A DNA stretch of 37,868 nucleotides from Hyphomicrobiales bacterium. Lineage in GTDB: Bacteria; Pseudomonadota; Alphaproteobacteria; Rhizobiales; Beijerinckiaceae. Both the position numbers and the translations under genes were made by a program. Below the pieces are notes generated by a model, which saw only the letters and a list, made by a program, of their open reading frames with translations, was not told the DNA's origin and did no database searches. The DNA is taken from the NCBI GenBank assembly GCA_019247795.1, contig JAFBAK010000102.1, forward strand, positions 1-37,868, given 5' to 3'. This document shows, piece by piece, positions 16,408-23,578 of this stretch; the first letter of the stretch is position 1; every line of letters begins with the position of its first letter.

Positions 16408-16422
16408 TGCAATATATTTCAT
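16408..16422. promoter_or_regulatory. Putative BoxR operator 1, over the boxR -10
   Basis: TGCAATATATTTCAT, 13/15 identical and in the same orientation to the site at 16495-16509. It also contributes to a perfect 12-bp palindrome, ATTTCATGAAAT, that runs on to 16426. On the minus strand it covers the boxR -10-like TATATT (16411-16416). The only -35 candidate at 17 bp is poor (TTCTCC). Confidence 0.6.
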
Positions 16423-16476
16423 GAAATGTCGATGGAGAAGCCGAGTTGCGCTGAGGTTTTCGCGGATGTCCTGTTA

Positions 16477-16505
16477 TGGACACGCTGGATATCATGCATT
16501 ATAAT
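16477..16505 (+). promoter_or_regulatory. boxC promoter
   Basis: TGGACA (16477-16482), 17-bp spacer, TATAAT (16500-16505): a near-perfect housekeeping promoter with a consensus -10, unusual in this GC-rich genome. The predicted transcript starts about 20 bases before the boxC ATG. The second putative BoxR site lies across the -10, which fits repression in the absence of benzoyl-CoA. Confidence 0.75.
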
Positions 16506-16509
16506 TCAT
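16495..16509. promoter_or_regulatory. Putative BoxR operator 2, over the boxC -10
   Basis: TGCATTATAATTCAT, a direct repeat of the site at 16408-16422 (pattern TGCAwTATAwTTCAT) with start-to-start distance 87 bp. It fully contains the boxC TATAAT box, so binding would block RNA polymerase. Confidence 0.65.
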
Positions 16510-16531
16510 CAAACGAACCTGGAGGAAACCG

Positions 16532-18217
16532 ATGGTGGAGGACGCGCGCAAATTGGCGAATGGCCGCGACCGCATCGATTTCTCAGCCGAGCCCGCGCGG
16601 TATCGACATTGGAAATTGGCTATCGATGGCGAAATTGCCACCCTTCTCATGGATGTGGACGAGAATGGAGGTCTCTTCGAAGGTTATCAGCTCAAGTTGA
16701 ACTCTTATGATCTCGGCGTCGACATCGAGCTTGCCGACGCCTTGCTGCGCTTGCGCTTCGAGCATCCTTCCGTGAAGGTCCTGGTGCTCCGTTCGGCAAA
16801 AAACCGGGTGTTTTGCGCGGGCGCCAATATCCGCATGCTCGCCGGCTCCTCGCATGCACATAAGGTGAATTTCTGCAAATTCACCAACGAGACCCGAAAC
16901 GCCTTCGAGGATGCGAGCGAATTTTCCGGGCTGCGGACGATTTGCGTGATCAACGGCACGGCGGCGGGTGGCGGCTATGAGCTCGCGCTCGCGGCCGATC
17001 ACATCATTCTCGTCGATGACGGCTCCGCTTCGGTCGCTTTGCCCGAGGTGCCGTTGCTCGCCGTGCTGCCGGGCACGGGAGGGCTCACGCGCCTGACCGA
17101 CAAACGCAAGGTGCGCCGTGATCGTGCCGATGTTTTCTGCACGACAGAGGAGGGGGTCAAGGGCAAGCGAGCCGTCGAGTGGCGGCTCGTCGACGAGGTG
17201 GCGCCGAGCACGCGGCTCGAAACGGTGATCGCGGAGCGGGCGCGCGAATTCGCAGAGAAGTCGCCGCGCCTCGCCGGCGACGGCATCGTGCTCGAACCCC
17301 TTAGGCGGCAAAGGACGCCGGACGCAATCGAGTATGCCTTTGTCTCGGTCGCCCTGGACACGAAGGATCGACTTGCTTCGATCACACTCCGCAGCGCCGA
17401 CAGTCTTCCACCCGCCACAGTCGAGGAGATGGTTGCGTTTGGTGCGAGCTTCTGGCCGTTGCAGCTGGCCCGCGAGCTCGACGACGCCATTCTCGACATT
17501 CGTAACAATGAATTCGAGATCGCCGCGATCCTCTTCAAATCGAGTGGCACGAGCGAGACTGTGTTGGCTTATGACGCCTTCCTCGAGGAACATCGTGAGC
17601 ATTGGCTCGCGCGCGAGATCCGGCTTTTGTGGAAGCGAGTGCTGAAGCGGCTCGATATGACATCGCGCACAATCGTGGCGCTCGTCGAGCCGGGCTCCTG
17701 TTTTGCGGGAACGCTCGCGGAAATCGTCTTCGCGGCCGATCGCTCCTACATGTTCGACGGCGAGCGGGACGGCGACAACCGCGCGCCGGCGAAGATCGCA
17801 CTCGCGAAATGCAATTTCGGCCTGTACCCGATGTCGAACGGCCTCACCCGATTGCAGAGCCGTTTCCTTGCAGATCAGGGGGATTTGGAGCGCGCGCGAG
17901 AGAAGCTTGGCGAGAGCATCGACGCCGAAGAGGCGCAAGAGCTCGGCCTTGTCACCTTCTCGCTCGACGACATCGATTGGGATGACGAGCTTAGGGTGTT
18001 TCTCGAGGAGCGCCGGAGCTTCTCGCCCGACAGCCTCACGGGGCTCGAGGCGAACCTGCGCTTCGGCGGACCCGAGACCATGGAAAGCAAGATCTTCGCA
18101 AGACTGAGCGCGTGGCAGAACTGGATCTTCCAACGTCCGAATGCCGTCGGAGAGGAAGGAGCCCTGCGCCGCTATGGCAGCGGGCAGAAGCCGGTTTTTG
18201 ATCCGAGACGGGTATAG
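16532..18217 (+). CDS. boxC: 2,3-epoxybenzoyl-CoA dihydrolase (BoxC)
   Basis: 561-aa enzyme of the crotonase superfamily that opens the ring of 2,3-epoxybenzoyl-CoA with two waters. It yields 3,4-dehydroadipyl-CoA semialdehyde and formate in the aerobic benzoyl-CoA pathway. Two crotonase-like halves are visible. The first has the oxyanion-hole region VFCAGANIRMLAGS and GTAAGGGYELALAADHI; the second half (after about residue 260) is degenerate. The C-terminus, with YGSGQKPVFDPRRV, is typical of BoxC. GGAGG at 16521-16525 precedes the ATG at 16532. boxB follows 129 bp downstream on the same strand. Older annotations call it benzoyl-CoA-dihydrodiol lyase. Confidence 0.95.
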   Translation: MVEDARKLANGRDRIDFSAEPARYRHWKLAIDGEIATLLMDVDENGGLFEGYQLKLNSYDLGVDIELADALLRLRFEHPSVKVLVLRSAKNRVFCAGANIRMLAGSSHAHKVNFCKFTNETRNAFEDASEFSGLRTICVINGTAAGGGYELALAADHIILVDDGSASVALPEVPLLAVLPGTGGLTRLTDKRKVRRDRADVFCTTEEGVKGKRAVEWRLVDEVAPSTRLETVIAERAREFAEKSPRLAGDGIVLEPLRRQRTPDAIEYAFVSVALDTKDRLASITLRSADSLPPATVEEMVAFGASFWPLQLARELDDAILDIRNNEFEIAAILFKSSGTSETVLAYDAFLEEHREHWLAREIRLLWKRVLKRLDMTSRTIVALVEPGSCFAGTLAEIVFAADRSYMFDGERDGDNRAPAKIALAKCNFGLYPMSNGLTRLQSRFLADQGDLERAREKLGESIDAEEAQELGLVTFSLDDIDWDDELRVFLEERRSFSPDSLTGLEANLRFGGPETMESKIFARLSAWQNWIFQRPNAVGEEGALRRYGSGQKPVFDPRRV

Positions 18218-18305
18218 GCGAATAACGACGGCTGGTCGCGAGTAGCAAGGCGAGTGCAACGTGAAACGGGAAAGAAGGCACTTGTCTCGCTTTTCGCTAT
18301 TCGCC
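18217..18305. repeat. Inverted repeat in the boxC-boxB gap
   Basis: Arms GGCGAATAACGA (18217-18228) and TCGCTATTCGCC (18294-18305) match in 11 of 12 positions. The interior repeats GCGAGT and carries a second imperfect pairing (GCGAGTGC against GCACTTGTCTCGC). The left arm starts at the last base of the boxC stop. It looks like a REP-type intergenic element or an attenuating structure between the genes. Confidence 0.55.
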
Positions 18306-18324
18306 CTCACCCTCACCCTTCACC

Positions 18325-18338
18325 CCTCACGTGAGGAG
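18325..18338 (+). promoter_or_regulatory. boxB ribosome-binding site inside a palindrome
   Basis: The Shine-Dalgarno GAGGAG (18333-18338) lies 8 nt before the boxB ATG. It overlaps the 12-bp palindrome CCTCACGTGAGG (18325-18336). Just upstream the anti-SD-like words CCTCAC, CCTCAC and CTTCAC are repeated, so the leader offers several competing ways to pair with the ribosome-binding site. Confidence 0.5.
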
Positions 18339-18346
18339 CTAGTAGA

Positions 18347-19792
18347 ATGATCGACATTCAAAGCGTCGACTACTCGACGCAAATTCCGAACAATGTCGGC
18401 CTCACCGAGGACCGCCAAGTCTTGCGAGCGCTCGAGCGCTGGCATCCGGGCTATCTCGATTGGTGGCAGGACATGGGGCCCGAAGGTTACCAGGAGGCGC
18501 TCGTCTATTTGCGCACCGCGATCTCGGTCGATCCGAAGGGTTGGGCCAAATTCGATTATGTCCGCATGCCCGAATATCGCTGGGGCGTGTTGCTCGCACC
18601 GAAGGAAGAGGGACGCAAGGTCAATTTCGGCGCGCATCTCGGTGAACCGGCCTGGCAGGAAGTGCCCGGCGAGTATCGCGCCATGCTGCGCCGCCTGATC
18701 GTGGTGCAAGGGGACACGGAGCCTGCCTCCGTCGAGCAGCAACGCCATCTCGGCAAGACCGCGCCCTCCCTTTACGACATGCGCAATCTCTTCCAAGTGA
18801 ATGTCGAGGAGGGACGACATCTTTGGGCGATGGTGTATCTCCTCCACAAATATTTCGGGCGCGACGGGCGTGATGAGGCGGACGAGCTCTTGCGCCGCCG
18901 CTCGGGGTCCGAGGACGCGCCACGCATGCTCGGCGCCTTCAACGAGGCGACGCCCGATTGGCTGTCCTTCTTCATGTTCACCTTCTTCACGGATCGCGAC
19001 GGCAAGATGCAGCTCGAATCGCTCGCACAATCTGGCTTCGATCCACTTTCACGCACTTGCCGGTTCATGCTGACCGAAGAGGCGCATCATATGTTCGTGG
19101 GTGAGACCGGGGTCGGCCGCACCATTCAGCGCACTTGCGAAGCGATGAAGGAGGCCGGCATCGAGGATGCCAACGAGATCGACAAAATACGTGCTCGCGG
19201 CGTCGTCGATTTGCCCACACTGCAGAAGAAGATGAACCTTCACTATTCGCTTTCGCTCGACCTCTTCGGATCGGAGGTCTCGACGAATGCGGCGAACTTC
19301 TACAACGCCGGGCTCAAGGGCCGTTTCCACGAGACCAGGATCACCGACGACCATCGTCTCACCTCGGGCACCTATCCGGTCGCCAAGTTCGTCGATGGCG
19401 AGATAAGGCTGGTGGATGAGCCTGCCCTCACGGCGCTCAACATGCGGCTTCGCGACAATTATACGCAGGATTGCGCTAAGGGCGTCGAACGCTGGAACAA
19501 GGTCATCGAGAAGACCGGCGTCGATTTCCGTCTCGCTCTGCCGCACACGGCTTTTCATCGCCAGATCGGCGAGTTCAAGGGCGTCAAGGCCAATCCGAAA
19601 GGCGAGCTCCTCGGCGATGCGCAATGGGAGAAGGAACGCGACAACTATCTTCCGTCGCGGGCGGACGGTGCTTTCATCGAGTCGCTCATGAAGGCCGAGA
19701 TGAGGCCGGGCCAGTTCGCCTCGTGGATCGCGCCGCCGAAGGTCGGCATCGACAACAAGCCGGGCGATTTCGAATATGTGAAGATTGACTAG
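18347..19792 (+). CDS. boxB: Benzoyl-CoA 2,3-epoxidase oxygenase component (BoxB)
   Basis: 481-aa diiron oxygenase that converts benzoyl-CoA to 2,3-epoxybenzoyl-CoA using O2 and electrons supplied by the reductase BoxA. The diiron ligand set can be read directly: E125, the ExxH E155-G-R-H158, D216, and the second ExxH E245-A-H-H248. The spacing matches, with a constant offset of five, the ligands I recall for Azoarcus BoxB. Length is standard. The start is secure, with GAGGAG 8 nt upstream. It is downstream of boxC in one probable transcription unit. No boxA follows: the next gene is an unrelated methyltransferase beyond a repeat, so the electron donor must be encoded elsewhere. Confidence 0.96.
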   Translation: MIDIQSVDYSTQIPNNVGLTEDRQVLRALERWHPGYLDWWQDMGPEGYQEALVYLRTAISVDPKGWAKFDYVRMPEYRWGVLLAPKEEGRKVNFGAHLGEPAWQEVPGEYRAMLRRLIVVQGDTEPASVEQQRHLGKTAPSLYDMRNLFQVNVEEGRHLWAMVYLLHKYFGRDGRDEADELLRRRSGSEDAPRMLGAFNEATPDWLSFFMFTFFTDRDGKMQLESLAQSGFDPLSRTCRFMLTEEAHHMFVGETGVGRTIQRTCEAMKEAGIEDANEIDKIRARGVVDLPTLQKKMNLHYSLSLDLFGSEVSTNAANFYNAGLKGRFHETRITDDHRLTSGTYPVAKFVDGEIRLVDEPALTALNMRLRDNYTQDCAKGVERWNKVIEKTGVDFRLALPHTAFHRQIGEFKGVKANPKGELLGDAQWEKERDNYLPSRADGAFIESLMKAEMRPGQFASWIAPPKVGIDNKPGDFEYVKID

Positions 19793-19820
19793 GAGAGCGG
19801 GTGAGACAAAGCCAGAAGTC

Positions 19821-19837
19821 AGTCGCGAGTGGCGACT
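19821..19837 (+). terminator. Small hairpin after boxB
   Basis: Perfect 6-bp stem AGTCGC/GCGACT with a 5-nt loop, about 28 bases after the boxB stop, followed by TTAT. A weak terminator candidate; no long T-run. Confidence 0.3.
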
Positions 19838-19895
19838 TATCAGACCATCTAGTAAGCGCCAAGCAGGGAAACCGGACCTGTCATGCAATCTCCGT

Positions 19896-19971
19896 TCATT
19901 CTCGCGAAGGCGGGAATCCAGACCGATGATGTTTTCACTGAACATCTGGATTCCCGCTTCCGCGGGAGTGA
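19896..19971. repeat. REP-like palindromic element
   Basis: Two 27-bp arms, 19896-19922 and 19945-19971, pair in 23 of 27 positions. Each carries the word GGATTCCCGC (or its complement) and a CGCG-rich end. The 22-bp loop holds a further 6-bp stem GATGTT/AACATC. The GGATTCCCGC...CGGGAATGA type is a widely dispersed extragenic palindrome in proteobacteria. It lies between boxB and the methyltransferase; its right end touches one possible start codon of the latter. Confidence 0.75.
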
Positions 19972-19995
19972 GTGGAAATCCGGGTGGAATGGCGC

Positions 19996-20493
19996 GTGAG
20001 CCGGCTCGACAGCTTCATCCGGCGCATGGTGGCGCAGCGCCTTGTCATCGATTGGGCCGCGCAAGCGATTGCCGATAGGGAAGGGCCTGTGCTCGAGCTC
20101 GGGCTCGGTAATGGACGCACCTATCATCATCTTCGCGAGCAGCTTCCCGGGCGCCGCATCATCGCCTTCGACATCAAGGTGACGGCGCAGCCAGATTCGA
20201 TCCCGGCGCCCGAGGACCTGGTGCTCGGCGACATTCGGGAAACCGCTCGAAAATTCACCGGCATCGGCGCAGCCCTGGTCCATTCCGATCTCGGATCGGG
20301 AATAGCCGAGCGAGATCGCGAGACGCTCCTTTGGTTGCCGGCCCTCGTCCCGACACTTCTCGCGCCAGGGGGCATCGCGCTTTCGGACCTCAAGCTCGAA
20401 GATCCACGCCTCGTGCCCCAGGCTTTGCCCGAAGGCGTGGCGCAAGAGCGCTATCGGATCTATCGAAGAACAGCGAGTAGTTCAGGCATTTAG
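19996..20493 (+). CDS. Class I SAM-dependent methyltransferase (Methyltransf_17-like)
   Basis: Small predicted SAM-binding methyltransferase, 165 aa from the GTG at 19996. Motif I is VLELGLGNGRTYHHL, followed by the acidic residue of motif II in RIIAFDIKV; the family N-terminus SRLDSFIRRMVAQR and helix IDWAAQAI are clear. It resembles the small alphaproteobacterial family typed as S-adenosyl-L-methionine methyltransferase, substrate unknown. An earlier GTG at 19972 would begin right at the end of the REP-like palindrome and is less likely; GGTGG sits before 19996. The C-terminal tail ASSSGI after YRIYRR is short and may be read-through into repeat-like sequence. Convergent with acpS. Confidence 0.8.
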   Translation: MSRLDSFIRRMVAQRLVIDWAAQAIADREGPVLELGLGNGRTYHHLREQLPGRRIIAFDIKVTAQPDSIPAPEDLVLGDIRETARKFTGIGAALVHSDLGSGIAERDRETLLWLPALVPTLLAPGGIALSDLKLEDPRLVPQALPEGVAQERYRIYRRTASSSGI

Positions 20494-20575
20494 ATTTGAC
20501 TAAAGCGATCGTTTTTTTGCGTGCCGGCTCTTACCTCTCAATATCTCGCTATTTGCCGGGTCCCTGTTTGCGCGT

Positions 20576-20968
20576 TCAACGGGCTTCGATCACGACGAAA
20601 GCCTGCGCGTAGGGCGGATCATCCGTCATCGACAAATGGATGAAGGCCGAACGTCCTTGGGGGGTCAGTGATTTGAGGCGTTCGGCGGCACCCCCGGTCA
20701 GCTCCAGGGTGGGTTGTCCTGAAGGCAGGTTCACCACTCCCATGTCGCGCCAGAAAACGCCGCGCCGCAACCCCGTGCCGAGCGCCTTCGCGCAAGCTTC
20801 CTTGGCGGCGAAGCGCCGCGCCAAAGTCGGACCTGCGACATTGCGACGAAGCGCCTTTCGCCGCTCGACCTCGGTGAAGCAGCGATTAAGAAAACGCTCT
20901 CCGTGGCGCGCAAGGGTTGCCTCGATGCGGCGGATGTCGGTGAGATCCGAGCCGATGCCGAGAATCAT
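20576..20968 (-). CDS. acpS: Holo-[acyl-carrier-protein] synthase
   Basis: Transfers the 4'-phosphopantetheine group of CoA to a serine of acyl carrier protein, activating fatty acid synthesis. The 130-aa product has the two signature segments: [13 protein letters not shown] at the N-terminus, whose Asp binds Mg2+, and [15 protein letters not shown] with the catalytic Glu and Lys. It overlaps pdxJ by four bases (ATGA), so the two are translationally coupled in the order pyrE-pdxJ-acpS. In many Rhizobiales acpS is followed by lepB, rnc and era; here it is followed by the convergent methyltransferase, so the classical cluster is broken. Confidence 0.95.
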   Translation of the reverse strand: MILGIGSDLTDIRRIEATLARHGERFLNRCFTEVERRKALRRNVAGPTLARRFAAKEACAKALGTGLRRGVFWRDMGVVNLPSGQPTLELTGGAAERLKSLTPQGRSAFIHLSMTDDPPYAQAFVVIEAR

Positions 20969-21729
20969 GTGAGGCCGCGGCCCTCGTCCATCACTTTGCG
21001 CATCTCACGGATCACCGGAGCAAGCCCGGAGAACAACGCCTCGCCCATGAGGAAATGCCCGATGTTGAACTCGACGAATTCGGGAACGGCGGCGAGGCGC
21101 CGTGCCGTGTCGAAGTCGAGGCCGTGGCCGGCATGCACCTCGAGACCCGCCGATTGGGCAAGCCTGGCGCCGAGCCTCAACTGGTCGAAACCCTTCGCAT
21201 CGCCTGCGCGATCTTGCGTCAGCACGGCCTCGCACCAAGCCCCGGTATGCAACTCGACGACCGGAACACGAAGCTTCGCCGAGGCCTCGATGGCGCGCTC
21301 GCTTGGCTCGATGAAGAGGGAGACGCGAATACCGTGCTCGGCGAGTTTGCTCACATAGGGAACGAGATGATTGTGGCCCGCGACCACGTCGAGGCCGCCT
21401 TCGGTCGTCCGCTCAGAACGTTTTTCCGGCACAAGGCAAACGGCATGCGGCTTCGTGCGCAGCGCGATATCGAGCATTTCCTGCGTCGCGGCCATCTCAA
21501 AATTGAGGGGCTTGGAGATTTGCGCCTTGAGGCGGGCCATGTCCTCATCGTTGATATGCCGGCGATCCTCGCGCAAATGCGCCGTGATGCCGTCGGCGCC
21601 TGCCGCGATGGCGGCGAGCGCTGCGCGCACGGGATCAGGTCGGGTGCCACCGCGCGCGTTGCGCAAGGTGGCGACATGGTCGACATTGATGCCGAGCCGA
21701 ATGCGGGAGGGGGACGGCGATGCCGGCAT
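20965..21729 (-). CDS. pdxJ: Pyridoxine 5'-phosphate synthase
   Basis: Condenses 3-amino-2-oxopropyl phosphate (1-amino-acetone-3-phosphate) with 1-deoxy-D-xylulose 5-phosphate to make pyridoxine 5'-phosphate, the ring-closing step of vitamin B6 synthesis. The 254-aa product shows the TIM-barrel motifs [31 protein letters not shown] and the C-terminal [18 protein letters not shown]. The start at 21729 is supported by GAGGA 7 nt upstream and by the family N-terminus; an open extension to 21843 would run into pyrE and is rejected. It begins 10 bp after the pyrE stop and overlaps acpS by four bases. Confidence 0.96.
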   Translation of the reverse strand: MPASPSPSRIRLGINVDHVATLRNARGGTRPDPVRAALAAIAAGADGITAHLREDRRHINDEDMARLKAQISKPLNFEMAATQEMLDIALRTKPHAVCLVPEKRSERTTEGGLDVVAGHNHLVPYVSKLAEHGIRVSLFIEPSERAIEASAKLRVPVVELHTGAWCEAVLTQDRAGDAKGFDQLRLGARLAQSAGLEVHAGHGLDFDTARRLAAVPEFVEFNIGHFLMGEALFSGLAPVIREMRKVMDEGRGLT

Positions 21730-21739
21730 TTCGTGATCC

Positions 21740-22318
21740 TCAGAGGCCTCTGCTGCCGGGCTTGATGGCGGGAATCGCGGCAAGCTCCGCCGGCAGCGCA
21801 TCGGCCGGATAGGACGGCACGTCGAGGCTCGCAAGAGCGACAAGAGGTACGCCGAGATCGACCTTCCCGGCAGACCGGTCGATCAAGCACGCGGCACCGA
21901 GAATGTTGCCGGCTTCAGCCGCGATCGCCGCAAGGCATTCGCGCGAGGAGAGGCCGGTCGTCACGATATCCTCAACCATCAGCACGCGTGCGCCTTCGGC
22001 GATCGTGAAGCCGCGGCGGAGCTTGAAAACCTTGTCCTCGCGTTCGACGAAGATCGCCTCGGCGCCGAGCGCGCGCGCTGTTTCATAGCCCGGGATAATG
22101 CCGCCGACTGCGGGTGAGACCACGATGTCGATGTCGCCGAAGCGCGCCTTCGCCTTGGCGGCGAGAGCGCGGCAAAGACGCTCGGTGCGTCGAGGATCGC
22201 GAAAGACGAGATTCTTCTGGAGATAGATCGGAGAGCGCAAGCCGGAGGTCAAAATGAAATGGCCTTCGAGCAGGGCGCCCGCGGCGCGAAACTCGTTCAG
22301 GACCTCGTCCGTCGTCAT
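21740..22318 (-). CDS. pyrE: Orotate phosphoribosyltransferase
   Basis: Converts orotate and PRPP to orotidine 5'-monophosphate in pyrimidine synthesis. The 192-aa product has the PRPP-binding signature [12 protein letters not shown], the flexible catalytic loop ERKD-equivalent [14 protein letters not shown], and the N-terminal [18 protein letters not shown] typical of the alphaproteobacterial type. The ATG at 22318 has GAGGGA upstream and the family N-terminus [10 protein letters not shown]; the longer open frame to 22444 overlaps the SGNH gene and lacks similarity. pdxJ follows after 10 bp. An acyltransferase pair lies 68 bp upstream on the same strand, so pyrE may be co-transcribed with it. 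Confidence 0.96.
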   Translation of the reverse strand: MTTDEVLNEFRAAGALLEGHFILTSGLRSPIYLQKNLVFRDPRRTERLCRALAAKAKARFGDIDIVVSPAVGGIIPGYETARALGAEAIFVEREDKVFKLRRGFTIAEGARVLMVEDIVTTGLSSRECLAAIAAEAGNILGAACLIDRSAGKVDLGVPLVALASLDVPSYPADALPAELAAIPAIKPGSRGL

Positions 22319-22386
22319 TCTTGCGATCCCTCGTCGGCGAGCGGCTTCCGGCTCGACACCGTTTCGCGCCGCCCTGCATCCGCTCA

Positions 22387-23565
22387 TCATTTCGGGATGA
22401 GCCCTTTCACATAGCCGACATCTTGCGGATGTGAAGCCTCCCATCGATCGAGATCGGATTTCGCCGAGGCGATATCCTCATCGATCGAGCCTTCCACGAT
22501 CTCGATGCCGAAAGTCGACGTGTCGCGCAGCCCCCTCCTCGGCAAGACCTTCGCCAGGATCTTCTCGCCAAGCCAAGGATAGAAATGCGAGCTCTCGAGG
22601 AAGTATCGCCGCTCGCCCTTCGGCGGAGGTTCGAAGACCGGCTGCTCGGTGAAAGGGTGAGGTCTCGCAAAATCGAAAAGGCGTATTTTTCCGGCGCCGG
22701 GCGCCAAGGCCAGGGCGTCGAGAGTCTGCGCGAGACCGCGCTTCCACGCGTCGTGCTGATCTTCGAGGCCGATGATGCGAAAGAATTCGAGGCGCCAAAC
22801 ATGCATCGGGGCGATCACGAGGTCGACGTCGATTCCCTCCGCCTTGAGAGAGGCGAGGCGTGACGCGAGCAGCGCTTGCGCCGCGCCGAGTGCGCTTTGC
22901 GGAAAATGCCCGTGGAGTTCCCTCGCGGTCCCCGCAAGCTCTCCTTGGAAGCGCGCAGCGATGGCGGGCCCTTCGATGGGGTCGCGGTCGAAGGCTGCGA
23001 CACCGTTGCGCTTCATCGGCGCGCGCACTTGGCGAGGTGCCTCGATGAGCGCCTTGAGATTGGCCGCGAACCAATCGAGAGCGAAGAGGTGGCGCAGAAG
23101 TCCCGACAGGAGGCTGCGGTGAGCGAAGGGCGATTCGGCGTAATCGCCCGAGGTTGCGATGGCGAAGGGGAATTCCTCAAGCGACAAGCCCCAAACGATG
23201 TGCCTGATGCCGGGCTCATGGGCGAGCGCATAGTCGAGGGCCACGATCTGCTCGCGCAAGCTCGCGCCGGCGAGCGCTGCATTATAGGCCTTCACGCCCG
23301 CGAGCGCGTCAGGGTCGAGCCCGTGCTGAGTTCGCGAATCGCCGATGAAGAGTACCGCGTCTCCATGACGCTCCGCGATCTCGATCCCCTTTGTGACGCG
23401 ATCGCCCGAGATCGAAAGGCGCAGGTTGGACGGAAAATGCGCCTCACCGATGAGCCTTGTGCCGAAAACGCCAAAACCATCGATGGCGAACCCAAGAAGC
23501 GCCACGAGCGCGAGACCGAGGAGCGTGAAGATGAGCAGACTTTTGAGGTAGGCGCGTGGGCTCAC
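22387..23565 (-). CDS. SGNH-hydrolase-like membrane-anchored protein, partner of MBOAT
   Basis: 392-aa protein with an N-terminal TM helix (about 8-30) and a periplasmic SGNH/AlgJ/DltD-like domain. The nucleophile motif is [11 protein letters not shown] (S77). The C-terminal catalytic block reads [14 protein letters not shown], with H327 and an E324 where related proteins usually have Asp (DxxH). Proteins of this kind work with an MBOAT acyltransferase to place acetyl or other acyl groups on an exported polysaccharide or teichoic-acid-like polymer. The gene begins with a GTG 13 bp after the MBOAT stop, without a good ribosome-binding site, suggesting coupling. I cannot name the polymer. Confidence 0.75.
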   Translation of the reverse strand: MSPRAYLKSLLIFTLLGLALVALLGFAIDGFGVFGTRLIGEAHFPSNLRLSISGDRVTKGIEIAERHGDAVLFIGDSRTQHGLDPDALAGVKAYNAALAGASLREQIVALDYALAHEPGIRHIVWGLSLEEFPFAIATSGDYAESPFAHRSLLSGLLRHLFALDWFAANLKALIEAPRQVRAPMKRNGVAAFDRDPIEGPAIAARFQGELAGTARELHGHFPQSALGAAQALLASRLASLKAEGIDVDLVIAPMHVWRLEFFRIIGLEDQHDAWKRGLAQTLDALALAPGAGKIRLFDFARPHPFTEQPVFEPPPKGERRYFLESSHFYPWLGEKILAKVLPRRGLRDTSTFGIEIVEGSIDEDIASAKSDLDRWEASHPQDVGYVKGLIPK

Positions 23566-23578
23566 TTCGGTGAAAGCT

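Noticed and set aside
16583-18316. 577-codon minus-strand frame opposite boxC
   Set aside because: Low-complexity translation without recognisable domain; boxC is fully supported on the other strand.
20500-20530. Intrinsic terminator after the methyltransferase
   Set aside because: A T7 run is present near 20512, but the preceding CGATCG palindrome is too short and loop-less to be a convincing stem.
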